From the NCBI GenBank assembly GCA_032622095.1, contig CP136068.1, positions 52,882,443 to 52,946,442 on the forward strand: DNA of 64,000 bases. The letters run 5' to 3'. How positions within the stretch are numbered: the first letter of the stretch is position 1; each line of letters begins with the position of its first letter. The DNA comes from Siphonodentalium dalli. Lineage: Eukaryota; Mollusca; Scaphopoda; Gadilida; Siphonodentaliidae. The position numbers were made by a program, and so were the translations under genes. The notes beneath the pieces are model-generated. The model searched no databases. It had not been told where the DNA came from and saw nothing but the letters and a program-made list of their open reading frames with translations. Below are positions 1 to 12,100 of the stretch, one piece after another.

Positions 1-2331
1 TAAGTGTATCTAGAAAAGTTGATTGTGTATGTTAATATACAGCAAGTGTTTCATTCTTGCAATCAGGACTTAATGAATGGTTATTCTTCTATCGTGCACC
101 TTGGATCCCAAACCAAGTGTTTAGAATGTGTTCCAGCATGATCAAAGATAAAACAGAAAGTGTGGACATTTTGTTCTTTTGCTCTGATTAGAGTCAGGGC
201 ACCAAAGTCTAAATAATTGATGACTTGAATTTTTCTGTATTATTAGACAATAAAGAAACACATTCTAAGTGTACTTTACTGAAATTGATAATTATTAATT
301 TATTACTTGAATGGGTAGAAATGGTTTCTAAATTATGATTGTCATAGTATTTATTTGGTTAAAATTGACGAAAATAATAAACAGCTTTTAGCATGTGCCA
401 TGAAAATCTCATGTAATTTCCACAGTTTCAGTTCTGATGAAGTGATATGAATCACTGGTTAAATCATAATGCAGCAACAATAGTTGAATGTGATGTTAAA
501 ATGTAAGTCAAGTGAGAATCTGTATTAAAACAGCTTGGAAGTTATTCTTACTCATTGACCGCATAAGATTTCCTAATTCACATCTGACAATGGTAGCATT
601 ATCTGTGTAAATTATCATGAGAAAATCAGGGAGTACGGATGCACTGATCAGGACTCATACTCAAACCAAGCGAGACTTACTGCATCTTATAAGCAAAAAC
701 TCAAGTGGACCACACCTTTCTTCGAGACATGCTGCATCTAAAATGCAAAAACTTAAGTGGACCACACCTTTCCTCGGCATGGAGGCATGGTATTTTTTAA
801 TTTAGTTTGTCTATAATTTGTTTCTATGTTGCATGCATACTGCTCTGAGTTTTCTTATTTATTCATCATGTGTTTGATTGCCTTCTGAGTTCCTGCTGTA
901 TAACTGGTATACACTGGTTGTAGGTAAATCAAAGCTCCGGCAGATAACATGTTCAACTAAGTCTTTGTAGCTTACAGTTATTATCAGAATAAACTGCGAT
1001 TGGGTGACTTGTGTCTTAGCTGACCCAAGTTTTATTCCAATTTGATAGTTTATTGTGTGTACTTTAACCTGCTATTTTTGGAATGAAATAAATCGTAAAT
1101 AAAATAAAATGTTTTTGTATGTCATGGTAATATTCTTAGTTTAGTTCATATGTTTAATGACCTTCCCTGTTTAAATTTTACAAAATCGATATTCTTTATT
1201 ATTAGTTTCCATTTGAAATTGTGCAAACATTTATTTTTATGTTTTTCAATATTTGACAGATTTATATACAGATTCCATCTTAAAGTGCCACAAATATATA
1301 ATTCTGATAAAGTGTGACAGTACTAATTTATTCCATTTTTAATACTCAGATCTTAGTTAGCATGTCTGTTGGTTATTTAATTCATCACATATTTCTAAAT
1401 GTTCTTGTTTATTACTCCTAGAAATTTGGCCAAAACTTTGAGTTCATGTAGAAGTGATAGCCTTGAGGTGTAAACTGACTCGATGTACATACCCTTCTAT
1501 GGTTTTAAATGAACTCATAAAGACCATTAACAATTTCAGAGCCTTGTGAATATTTCTATTTCTGTGGTCATTAATTCATTTACATTTTCGTCACAGCAAT
1601 ATAAAGTTTTGAAGCTGATAATCGCTGTCATATGATTTACAGCCCAGTGGTATAAGTTTTATTATCTTATAAGCACTTCATATCACTATAAATCATACCA
1701 ACAGTATACCACTAAAGATTTCAGGACTGTATTTTAATTGTTTTGCTATTTATCTATGGTATTATGCCTTTAATATAGGAAATACCTGATTCCTTTGAAC
1801 TATTGTGTTGAAATAATTGAATGAAAATTTCAAAAGTTGAGGTTTAATCCATGCTCAGTTAAGTGGAAAACTTACTTTTGACCTGTTCAATTTCTTCGCT
1901 GCTAAATATATGTGATATGTACGCAGCTACTTCTGTGGGATCTAATTAGCCAAGTTTAATATTGAGCACTGAGAAATTAGTGCCTTGGAACCAATGTATA
2001 TTGACATTTCAAAACAGTGGCAGATGCTCCAGGAGTGTGTATCATAATAAATAGCATTGATATAAATCTGGTTTTTGGGTTTTACCATATTTTTGTTCTT
2101 ATATTTTCCACTGCTAAATGACCTTAATGCAATGGCTCAATGCATAAGGTGACGTAAATCAATGAGCAATAAACAGGTTTAGATTTTAGTTACAAAACAT
2201 CAATTGATCTTAGTCTAATTTTGAATTTAAATTATTTTGTTTTCTTTAAAAAAAGTAATTAAAATGAAAGGATATAAAATTTAACTTATATGAAAAGTCT
2301 GTCTCCTAAAATTATTATGAATTGAGTTATT
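1..2331. other. intronic or upstream sequence, nothing recognised
   Basis: AT-rich sequence with stop codons in all frames and no convincing exon. The only local structure is a short imperfect duplication around 690-770, where a phrase ending in 'agtggaccacacctttc' occurs twice. It probably belongs to the intron upstream of the first visible exon. Confidence 0.5.
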
Positions 2332-2339
2332 TTCAGTTG

Positions 2340-2593
2340 CAAGCCTTGAAATAGTGTGTCTGTCATTTGCAGAATGAGGTTCCCAGAGGGTGAATTTAGT
2401 GATGCTACCCCGCATAGCGGGCTAGCACCACCAAATTCACCCTCTGGGAACCTCATTCTGCTGAGGTGTAAGCAGAATGAGGTCCCCAGAAGGTGAATTT
2501 GGTGATGCTAGCCCGCTATGCGGGGTAGCATCACTAAATTCACCCTCTGGGGACCTCATTCTGCAAATGACAGACACACTATTTCAAGGCTTG
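2340..2593. mobile_element. MITE family 1 (hAT-like), full copy
   Basis: Long inverted-repeat element beginning caagccttgaaatagtgtg and ending with its complement. It holds two internal hairpins built on a 'gaggtccccagagggtgaa' motif. It is flanked by the 8-bp direct repeat TTCAGTTG (2332-2339 and 2594-2601). An 8-bp target-site duplication with short terminal inverted repeats is typical of hAT-type transposons. It has no coding capacity. Confidence 0.85.
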
Positions 2594-2618
2594 TTCAGTT
2601 GAAGTTATCTCCTGTTAA

Positions 2619-2870
2619 CCCTTCGATGACTGGAGCTTCGGGACATTTTGCGAAACAATGTGCCAATGCATTCTCTTATATATGCGAGTCTTCCATAGAG
2701 ATCATCCCATATAAAAGAGAATACATTAACCTAACAATATTTACCTTGACATTGTAAGTCATTGCATTCTCTTATATATGAAAGGATCCCTATGGGAGAC
2801 TCGCATTTATAAGAGAATGCATTGGCACAGGGTTTTCGCAATATTTCAGGAAGCTCCAGTCATCGAAGGG
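2619..2870. mobile_element. MITE family 2 (TTAA-flanked hairpin), full copy
   Basis: Starts after TTAA with CCCTTCGATGACTGGAGCTT and ends with the inverse (aagctccagtcatcgaaggg), then ttac. It contains two hairpins of the type 'attctcttatatatgcgag ... ctcgcatatataagagaat'. A TTAA target suggests piggyBac-like mobilisation, which is an inference. Confidence 0.75.
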
Positions 2871-2879
2871 TTACCAGGA

Positions 2880-2938
2880 AATGTGCTGGCACAGGATGTT
2901 TAATGCCGCACCAGCATGGCTCTCATCATGAAAGGGGT
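2880..2938. mobile_element. MITE family 2, right-end fragment
   Basis: About 60 bp matching the right terminus of family 2 (ctggcacaggat, ctgcaccagc-like, catcatgaaaggg). It ends about 40 bp before the splice acceptor of the next exon, so MITE sequence forms part of the distal intron here. Confidence 0.65.
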
Positions 2939-2979
2939 AATGACTTCTTATAACATGTTTGATGATTTTCCATTTGCAG

Positions 2980-3120
2980 GGTTCACTTCCGACTGTTATT
3001 TCCGATGGTTGCATTATAGCAGAGTCTCCGCCTACGTCACCTATACCCACACATACATTTAACGAAACAGACTGTGATAAAGAGCCTGATGCAACCAGAC
3101 GTGACTCGGGTATCCCAGAG
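2980..3120 (+). CDS. ARHGEF11/12-like: RhoGEF exon a: linker before RH domain
   Basis: Acceptor catttgcag ends at 2979; donor GTCAGT starts at 3121. 141 nt, phase 0 to 0, 47 residues rich in Ser, Pro, Thr and Asp, ending in a DSGIPE motif. No folded domain is visible, as expected for the family's linker between PDZ and RH. The last about 22 nt plus the donor are the first unit of a 68-bp tandem array that continues into the intron. The donor is weaker than consensus because it has C at +3. Confidence 0.75.
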
Positions 3121-6100
3121 GTCAGTACAGTAATACTCAAAACAGGTGTCACTTTACATGTCACCAAACATGACTTGGTATCCCAGAGGTCAGTACAGTT
3201 ATACTCAAAACAGGTGTCACTTTACATGTTACCAAACGTGACTTGGTTTCCCAGAGGTCAGTACAGTAATACTCAAAACAGGTGTCACTTTACATGTCAC
3301 CAGATGTGATGTGGCACAATTCCCCAAAAAAGGGCACATTTTTGGTCTGGGGACAACATAAATGTTAATTAGATATATTTTTATGCTCAAACAACATTTC
3401 TAAGCATTGTTGAGGAACGAACACATTTTGATCTAAGGACATTAATTATCTGTTCTGTCGTTATATGATGGCGTCGATGGTATTTCCGGTCATTCTATGC
3501 AGAACAAAAGGATCCTTTTGAACTCCTCACTTCTGTGCACCCCTCCCCTTTGGTGGATGGCTAGAGGGGCAGCTGGTCCCCTCTGCTCTGCTTCATATTG
3601 TTGGCTTGTTACAGTGTTACAAGCTGATCATTTGGTATGCAGAACTATTTAAGAGATTGCACTAGCACAGGATCTTTAATGCTGCACCAGCGCAGCTCCC
3701 ATCATGAAAGGGTTAAATGACGATTTACATTGTCACGACACATGTTTAAATTTTTTATCATCCGGAAACTGTAAAGGAATCACTGGGAATAACAGCTTCT
3801 TCAATATATGTCAATGTACGGTTGGCCGGTGTAACAACATTTATGTTGTTAGGGTAGTTTTAAGGCAATATTATGTTATTATGTACAAGCCTTGAAATAG
3901 TGTGTCTGTCATTTGCAGAATGAGGTACCCAGAGGGTGAATTTAGTGACGCTACCCTGCATAGTGGGCTAGCATCACCAAATTCACCCTCTGGGGACCTC
4001 ATTCTGTTTACACCTCAGACAGACAGACTATTTCAAGACTTGAACCATGTACACAAATTTTAAATAACATCTCCTAAAAGGAAACTTTTCATGGATATGT
4101 GGATGGATATTATTTTAATTATTTTCATTGATTCATCCTTTTTTCATGTTGTTTGCCTGATTTATTAGTCGAGTTTTTTTTCCAAAACTCGACTTATAGT
4201 ATGGTGTGTGAGTATATATCCATGCACGCAAGCTGCAGACAAAAAATCTGGTTCGTCCGCACATTTATTACAGAGTTATGGCCCTTTGAATTTTCAGCTC
4301 GTTAGCGCGATAACTTCAACAAACGTAATCCGATTTGATTGAAATTTGGTATATAGGTGTCTCCCAAGAATATCTCGGATGAGTTCGAAAACCGGCCTGG
4401 TCCGATAAAATTTGATAGAGTTATGGCCCTTAATTAGTCATTTTTCACAAATTTTCAGCTCGTTAGCGCGATAACTTCAACAAACGTTATCCGATTTGAT
4501 TGAAATTTGGTATATAGGTGTCTCCCAAGAATATCTCGGATGAGTTCGAAAACCGGTCTGGTCCGATAAAATTTGATAGAGTTATGGCCCTTAATTAGTC
4601 ATTTTTCACGAATTTTCAGCTCGTTAGCGCGATAACTTCAACAAACGTAATCCGATTTGATTGAAATTTGGTATATAGGTGTCTCCCAAGAATATCTCGG
4701 ATGAGTTCGAAAACCGGCCTGGTCCGATAAAATTTGATAGAGTTATGGCCCTTAATTAGTCATTTTTCACAAATTTTCAGCTCGTTAGCGCGATAACTTC
4801 AACAAACGTTATCCGATTTGATTGAAATTTGGTATATTGGTGTCTCCCAAGAATATCTCGGTCGAGTTCGAAAACCGGCCAGGTCCGATAAAATTTGATA
4901 GAGTTATGGCCCTTAATTAGTCATTTTTCACAAATTTTCAGCTCGTTAGCGCGATAATTTAACAAACATCATCCTATTTGATTGAAATTTTGATATTTAG
5001 GTGTCTCCCAAGAATACCTCGGACAAGTTAGAAAACCGGCCCGGTCCGATAAAATTTGATAGAGTTATGGTCCTTAAGTAGTCATTTTGTACGAATTTTG
5101 AGCTCGTTAGCACGATAACTTCAACAAACGTCATCCGATTCAACTAAAATTTGGTATATAAGTGTCTTCCAATAATATACTGGACGAGTTCGAAAACCAG
5201 CCTGGCCCAATAAAATTTGATAGAGTTATGGCCCTTAATTAGTCATTTTTCGTGAATTTTTAGCTCGTTAGCGCGATAACTTCAACAAACGTCCTCCGAT
5301 TTGTTTAAAATTTGGAATAGACATACTTGCCAAGAATATTTCGGACGAGTTCGAAAACCAGCCTGGCCCGATATTAATTAGTCTACCGATACTGATGCAC
5401 ACCAATTGGTGGTAGTTACCGTCGGTAAGCCACCGAAAACGAGACACAGCATCTCTGATGCCACCTCTTGTTTGTTATATAGATTGTTACAATATTACTC
5501 GGCTTATTTGCAAAAATATATTCATCCATGGATAGGACGTCATATATGACATACTCACCTGCCAAAAGGTTAAAATTGATGACATCGTTCTCATTACAGG
5601 ATCCGAACCAGGTCTCTCAGAACATAATCCCTCCTAGCCAGGTTAATATAAACATCATATCAACGGAAGACGACGAATTCACTGATGAAGAATATGTAAG
5701 TATTTGTAATATTGCCACCGGTCACCTGTGTTCTGTGCTGGAGTGTTGTAATATTGCATGCTGCTTACCATAATATAAATTCATTGTATCATATTAGGTT
5801 GTACCCAGCATGAATATTTTCATGTCTCTGATACTCATTTTGATAATTGTCAAGGCTGCTAATAGTTTGTCTGTCATTTACAGAATGAGGTCCCCAGTGG
5901 GTGAAATTAGTGATGCTATTCCGCATGGTGGGCTAGCATCACTAAATTCACCCTCTTGGAACCTCATTCTTCTTAGGCCTCAACTGCTATGGGAGACCTA
6001 GGATCAGATTGAAGTTCCCCAGTTGAAGTTGATGTTCACCCATTAGTCACCTCGATTATGCATTTTATCTGCAAATTAGGGGATATAGAAACTGAACAGA

Positions 6101-9100
6101 AGTAAATGAAAACAATGTTAATTTGAGACTAGATACTTCCCAGAAGATGAGGGCCAATTGGAATGAGGTCCCCAGAGGATGAATTTGGTAATGCTAGCCC
6201 TCTGCGGAATAGTGTTTGTAAATTCACCCTCTGGGGACCTCATTCTGCAAATGACAGACACACTGTTTGCCGCCTTCATTATTGTTATAGAAAATTGATA
6301 GATGTAAATGAAATCCAAACTTAAACTTAATCATGAATTTTTATAAATTTAACCTTTGACCTACAAACTTTTTGTTATGGGTCCCGATTCCTTATTGATA
6401 CTTCCTCCATAAAATTCCCTTGTTATTTTAGGATATTCTATCAATATTGTTGCTCATTTGGTTGCATGTGATGAGATTTCTCATAGTGTTGGGTTTTTTT
6501 TAACGACATCCATCGACCAAATGAGTTACAGGACTTGGAGCTCAGTGTTTAACCCTTTCTATACTAAATGGATTCTCCCACTCAGTTATAAAAGTATACA
6601 TTGGAATGGTATATTATATTCTGGAGGGGTGTTACCAAAAAATTACCAAAAATGCAAAATGATAATACAAGTGGAGAATGGTTCATATTCATTGGAAGGA
6701 AATGTTTTGATAATAAGTTCAACAAATGATGTTGAACTTATTATCTGATAATTTCTTAATGATCCACTCGTCAATGAGTATTGAAAGGGTTACCAAAGAA
6801 AATTTAAAACTGACTGTTCCCTGCATTAGGACAGGGTCCTGAAAACCTCGAGTTAGCTTGAGTATGAGAAGTGATGATTCATTGCATGCAAAGTACAGTA
6901 ATGCTCTAAGTAATCGACTTCTTAACCACAGCAGAATTATGGGTAACTTTTCAGGATTTAGTTGGAAATATGGCTTGTTGCCATTCATCGGAAAGCTCTC
7001 GGGGAGAGCTTTCCGATGAATGGCAACGTGCCATATTTCCGACTAAATCCTGAAAGTTACCCATAATTCTGCTGTGGTTAAGAAGCCGATTACTTAGAGC
7101 ATTACTGTATTGAATTATTCCTGGGGAATTTTGTTAATTTAGCATTGAATTTTGGTGATATTTACAATGCTCATTTCACTTTCAATTGATTCCTTTAAGA
7201 TTTTACCACATTTAACCTTTTCTATACAGAATGGATTCTCCCACTCAGTTATAAAAGATACATTGGGATGGCCTATTTTTTATATGGAGGGGTTTTCAGA
7301 GAACATAGCAGACGACAGATAATAGAAAGTTATGGAGATTTTACCTCTCCACCGATACTATACTCTCACAAGGTGGTTACAATCATTCAGGTATCACTCA
7401 CCTTGTGTTTATCCCGGCCGGCTGCTTCTGGGTATGTTGGATACACCGTTTTACACGTCTGTTCTCTTCAGTCTATCTATCAAGTGCCGAGTCGTCTCTC
7501 TTTCAGGGAAGGACCCACGTGACCCGACGGGGTGCATTTTATCGACGTCGGGGGAATTCCGTAATTATACCACATTCCCCCCCATTTTCTAAATGTGCTC
7601 CACCCTTAAAAGCTATGGGTGCTTCAGTTTTGTTCAAGGGTTATACCCTTATATCATGCCATGGGTTGTAATCGTTTATAATCATAATAATACTAATTAA
7701 TGTCTACCCCCCCCCCCCCCCCAAAATGCATCATTTTAGTAATAATAATAACACCAATACTGAAAAGTCCACCCCCACCTATTGTTGTCCATACTTCCCA
7801 TAATGTCCACCCCCCTGAGCATCGGGCTATCATAAGCCCTGGAATGTAACATATCAAAAGAAATAAATAAACATTATAAACTTAACAAGGGGTGGGAAAA
7901 ACTCCACCTAGTCCCCTTAATACTCTACAATATATACAGTTAGGGAGGGGCGATATCCAACTGGCAGTATGCACTATTCCCCCAAACAATACTAAACAAC
8001 AGCAGCAGTCTCCTCCACTAGCTGGTATCAATACCCCTCAAAATACTTGGGGGAGAAACCCCGAACAACAAAGTCGGTCGGGGAAAACAGCACACTGACC
8101 TGGCTACTTGCCAATATGGATACCGAAACCCCCCTGAGGTCAATATTTATGGACGGATATACATTTAGGGTTGATCTGGCTCATCTACTTAACTAGCATC
8201 TTTATGATTGGACTATGACTGCCAAGTCTTTTCCTGGTTAAACATATTTCCACTGTTTGTATCAGAGAAAGTACAAACTAATACATGTACATACTAGTAA
8301 TGTTTAGATCAATATGACAACTGTTTCAAGGGTACATTTATGTTAAATTCTCAATATTAATTTATTGTTTGCACAGTGATTTATATATTTCCTTAATGCC
8401 GTGTGGCCATAGATTACTGGTATCACACACTGACATTTATATCCTTTCCTTCCCCCACCAAAATTAGAATGTTTCATTTTCCAAAACATCTCCCGCCAGT
8501 GTAACCCCCAAAATCTAGGGCGATATGGTGAAGTATGTATTCGGGAAGTCCTGAAGCCATCTCTCCACCATATCGCCATCACCCACGAAACCACTCAAAA
8601 TGAGGGGCTCACAGGTGATGGCCGAATCCCGCAGGATCTCCCTTGTTCGGCAGGCCATGTCCCCGTCAATCGACGCCTACCGGGCCCACTGCGTCAATAA
8701 TGGTGGCCGCCATGCGGATCTGGGGTATCAGTTGCTCCAGACCCACACGGTCTGACCAGATATCCCAAGGTGGGATAGCCAGCACCACCCTAAAGCGCCT
8801 GCTGAGTGGAAGTGGGATCCTTCCCAATGTGCTTGGGCTAACCTCCACCAGTTAACACCCTTACCAACTCCTCGACCTGATGGGGAGTTCAGGTCCGCAC
8901 GGGAATAACTTTACCCCCCGAAGTGTGTGCCGCCAACTCCCGCTGCCCTCCGGATGGCCCCGAGTCCCTGGGCCTCGTCTTGGGGATTGCTCCCCCAGAC
9001 GATACCATAGGCCCCGGTACCACCTTAGAGGACTCCCCCATGCTCCCCCCTTGCCATGCACAACTGCGGGCTTGGCAGGGGGCCCGCCATGCTGGGGTTT

Positions 9101-12100
9101 GGGAGTTTTCACTCCCTGACTCACAACACCGTGGGGAGACGGCAAGGCTGGGGCGGGTCTTCCTGACCTGTGGGGCTCGAGGCGTTACCGCCTGCGGAGC
9201 CCAACCAGCCAAAAAACCAGACCGCCACAACCACGCTGCCACCCATCGAAGCACTCTCCAATGGAAGAGGAGAGTGATATTCACTGGGTGGGCCAGCATT
9301 TATTGATCTGAAGACGATCGGTCATACGATCGTCCAATTCAAAATCCGAGGACCCATTAACTGCGGTCGCCATTTTGTCAAAATCCAAATGACCCCTAAA
9401 ACTTTCTAACATCCAATTTGGGTATACCAACCGCTATGAATATTACAAACCTAGTACAAAACCCACTTCCATTTCTCACCTCATTAACACACTGTCGGCC
9501 CAATGACATGCGAGACAATGTAATAACCCTAAGCTCATCAAGCTCATTGCCGTCTGCCGGCCTATACAAACACTGGGATCCCGACAGGCGCTAAAAATAC
9601 AAGGCGACTTAAATTTCGCCTCAGAGCTAAATTAGGGCGACTTCCGCTGGCCTAGGGCGAGAACTTCGCCTTGTCAAAATGAGCCCTGGTTGATTATATA
9701 AGGAAATAGTTGACTTATTGAATGTTCTACCTTTCCATACATATTTGGCAATCCATTGATGTGTAGATTTGTTTTGATGTGTGATAGTCATATCATTGGT
9801 GCATGTTTGCTTTCCAGAATATGAAGAGAATAATTACTGTAGGTATTTGCTGCGAATAACTTGCTTCCTCATTTCTAATTTCTCACTATAATATATGCTT
9901 TACCTCAGGTCATTTCTGAAATTTTCTCAATTCTAGTTCATGTATTAATTTCAGAAGTTTGCTTTTATTTTTACTTTATTTTTGTGGTGTGCATATATGG
10001 TCTAGATTCAAATAAAATTATGTAATCAAAATTACAGTTGCCATAAGAGAATGTCTTTATGTTCAGAAACATCTACTGAAGATAGATATATACTGACCAG
10101 ATAGAACAGATAGATATATATTGTAGGGATATTAAGACATTAAAATAAATAAGTATCTGTGTTCTCAAGCAGTTATATAAGGAAAACAAAATTGGGAGGG
10201 TGTCCTTATTTTTAATTTTTTCCAAGAATTCTTGAATTAAGTTACAATTTTATGGAATTTAAAGCAATCTATCTTTTAATGACATTTATCGATTACATCT
10301 TCAATAGGAAACATCTAAATTCTAAGTTGATAACTTGGAATGAAAGTTTTATCTCTGAAGGTTTTTGATAAATTTTGGAAATAAAAGTTTAAACAAGGCT
10401 TTCTTGTGTGTGATTAGCTGTCTGAGAATACAGTATTTTGATTCATTAAACCTCATAATATTATTTTTTGTTCAATAGACATGCTAATTTAATCCTGACA
10501 ATGTTTTGTGGTAATCAGTAGGTGATTTAATAGACATGATAATTTCAGACGAGTGGAGATACAGCAGCACAACCGACATCGCCCTTCTTCCTCTCGAGCT
10601 TACAGATGATGGAGGTTTTTCCCATTTCATATTATCGCCTCTCCAACCTTGCTTATTATCTTTGCATCACTAATGAGCAAACCCTGTGCTTTGGTCCATG
10701 TAACTTACTTTTTAGTCTGAAAATTGTCGCACACTGCGCCAGATCACTCAATAGTAGCTCTCACCCGGAACTTAGTTTTTATTATCAATGCTAACAATTT
10801 AAAATAAAGCTTTTCTCTGCAGTCCTCCCACTCTGTCTAGATGAGCAGTAGTTAACCCTTTCAGTGCCAAAGAGAATGCATTGGCCTAACAATTTTTCAT
10901 CATTTGTTATTTTTTTTATTTTTTTACAATTTTAATAATTTTTTCTTATATCCTTTAACAGACTTATTTGGTAGGTTTAGTGCCCGGGAATCTTAAGTTT
11001 TTCATGGGCATCAAAATTATTACTATGAATACTTGGTGATAGTTTTGAGTTATAACATGCCCCTAAGGTTTTATCCAGTTTGTTTTTAAATTCGCTATAG
11101 CATGCTTAAGCACTTAAGCATACCCAAAAAAATTTCAACCCAAAACAAAAAATTTGTTTGGGTATGCTTAAGCATGCTATAGCGAATTTAAAAACAAACT
11201 GGTTAAATAAAACCTTAGGGGCATGTTATAACTCAAAACTATCACCAAGTATTCATAGTAATAATTTTGATGCCCATGAAAAACATAAGATTCCCTGGCA
11301 CTAAACCTACAAAATAAGTCTGTTAAAGAATATAAGAACAAATTATTAAAATTGTAAAAAATAATAACAAATGATGAAAAATTGTTAGGCCAATGCATTC
11401 TCTTATATATGCGAGGCGACCTATGGTCGACTCGCATATATAAGAGAACGCATTGGCACAGGGTATATGGGTTGATACAAAAATCGGACCTGGCACTGAA
11501 AGGGTTAACCGTGCAAAGTCAATTTCCCATTGTCTCAGGGAAAATAATTTTGAAAAGTATCCGCACACGTGCCAATTTGTGTTTTGTTTATTTCTTGGAC
11601 ACGCCGTGAACACGCCAATGAAGCACGCCACCTTAGCCCGGCTAAATCCGGGTCTCATTTCAGTTGCCCCATGGCCAATATTTTCCAAACAGATATCTGT
11701 AAACTATATTTTGATAGAGTCTGTGTTATTTATTTCATCCAAAATCACCCAATGAAGCATCACTAACACATATTTAACCCTTCAGTGCCAAGTCCGATTT
11801 TTTTATCACCTTTCCATCAATGTATCACATTATTATAATCAATAAATTTGAAAAATGATCAAGGAAATATGGGTTGATAATCTGACTTGGCACTTAAAGG
11901 GTTAACTGTGGTTACAGTTGCCATTCATCACGATTTTAACACATGTTTGAACATAGTTACCAATTACAGTAATGAACTGGAAATCTGAACCAGGAAACCT
12001 GTCTAATCGATCTAACTTCCACCCATATTTGTCTAAAAACCTACCTCAATTATTTTGTAATGTTTAAAATTCCACCAAATCTCCCAACATATTAAACGCA

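Noticed and set aside
1-2300. Search for PDZ-domain exons upstream
   Set aside because: No GLGF-type motif in any frame with splice sites, so the PDZ exons are assumed to lie before the window.
6719-7110. ORFs within and around the palindromes, also at 18078-18423
   Set aside because: They are readings of inverted-repeat arms: the + and - proteins share the same phrases because the DNA is a hairpin. There is no coding evidence.
8343-9306. Several overlapping ORFs of 80-136 codons on both strands
   Set aside because: GC-rich sequence lowers stop frequency. No recognisable motif and no consistent frame, so I list the block as an unclassified repeat rather than as genes.
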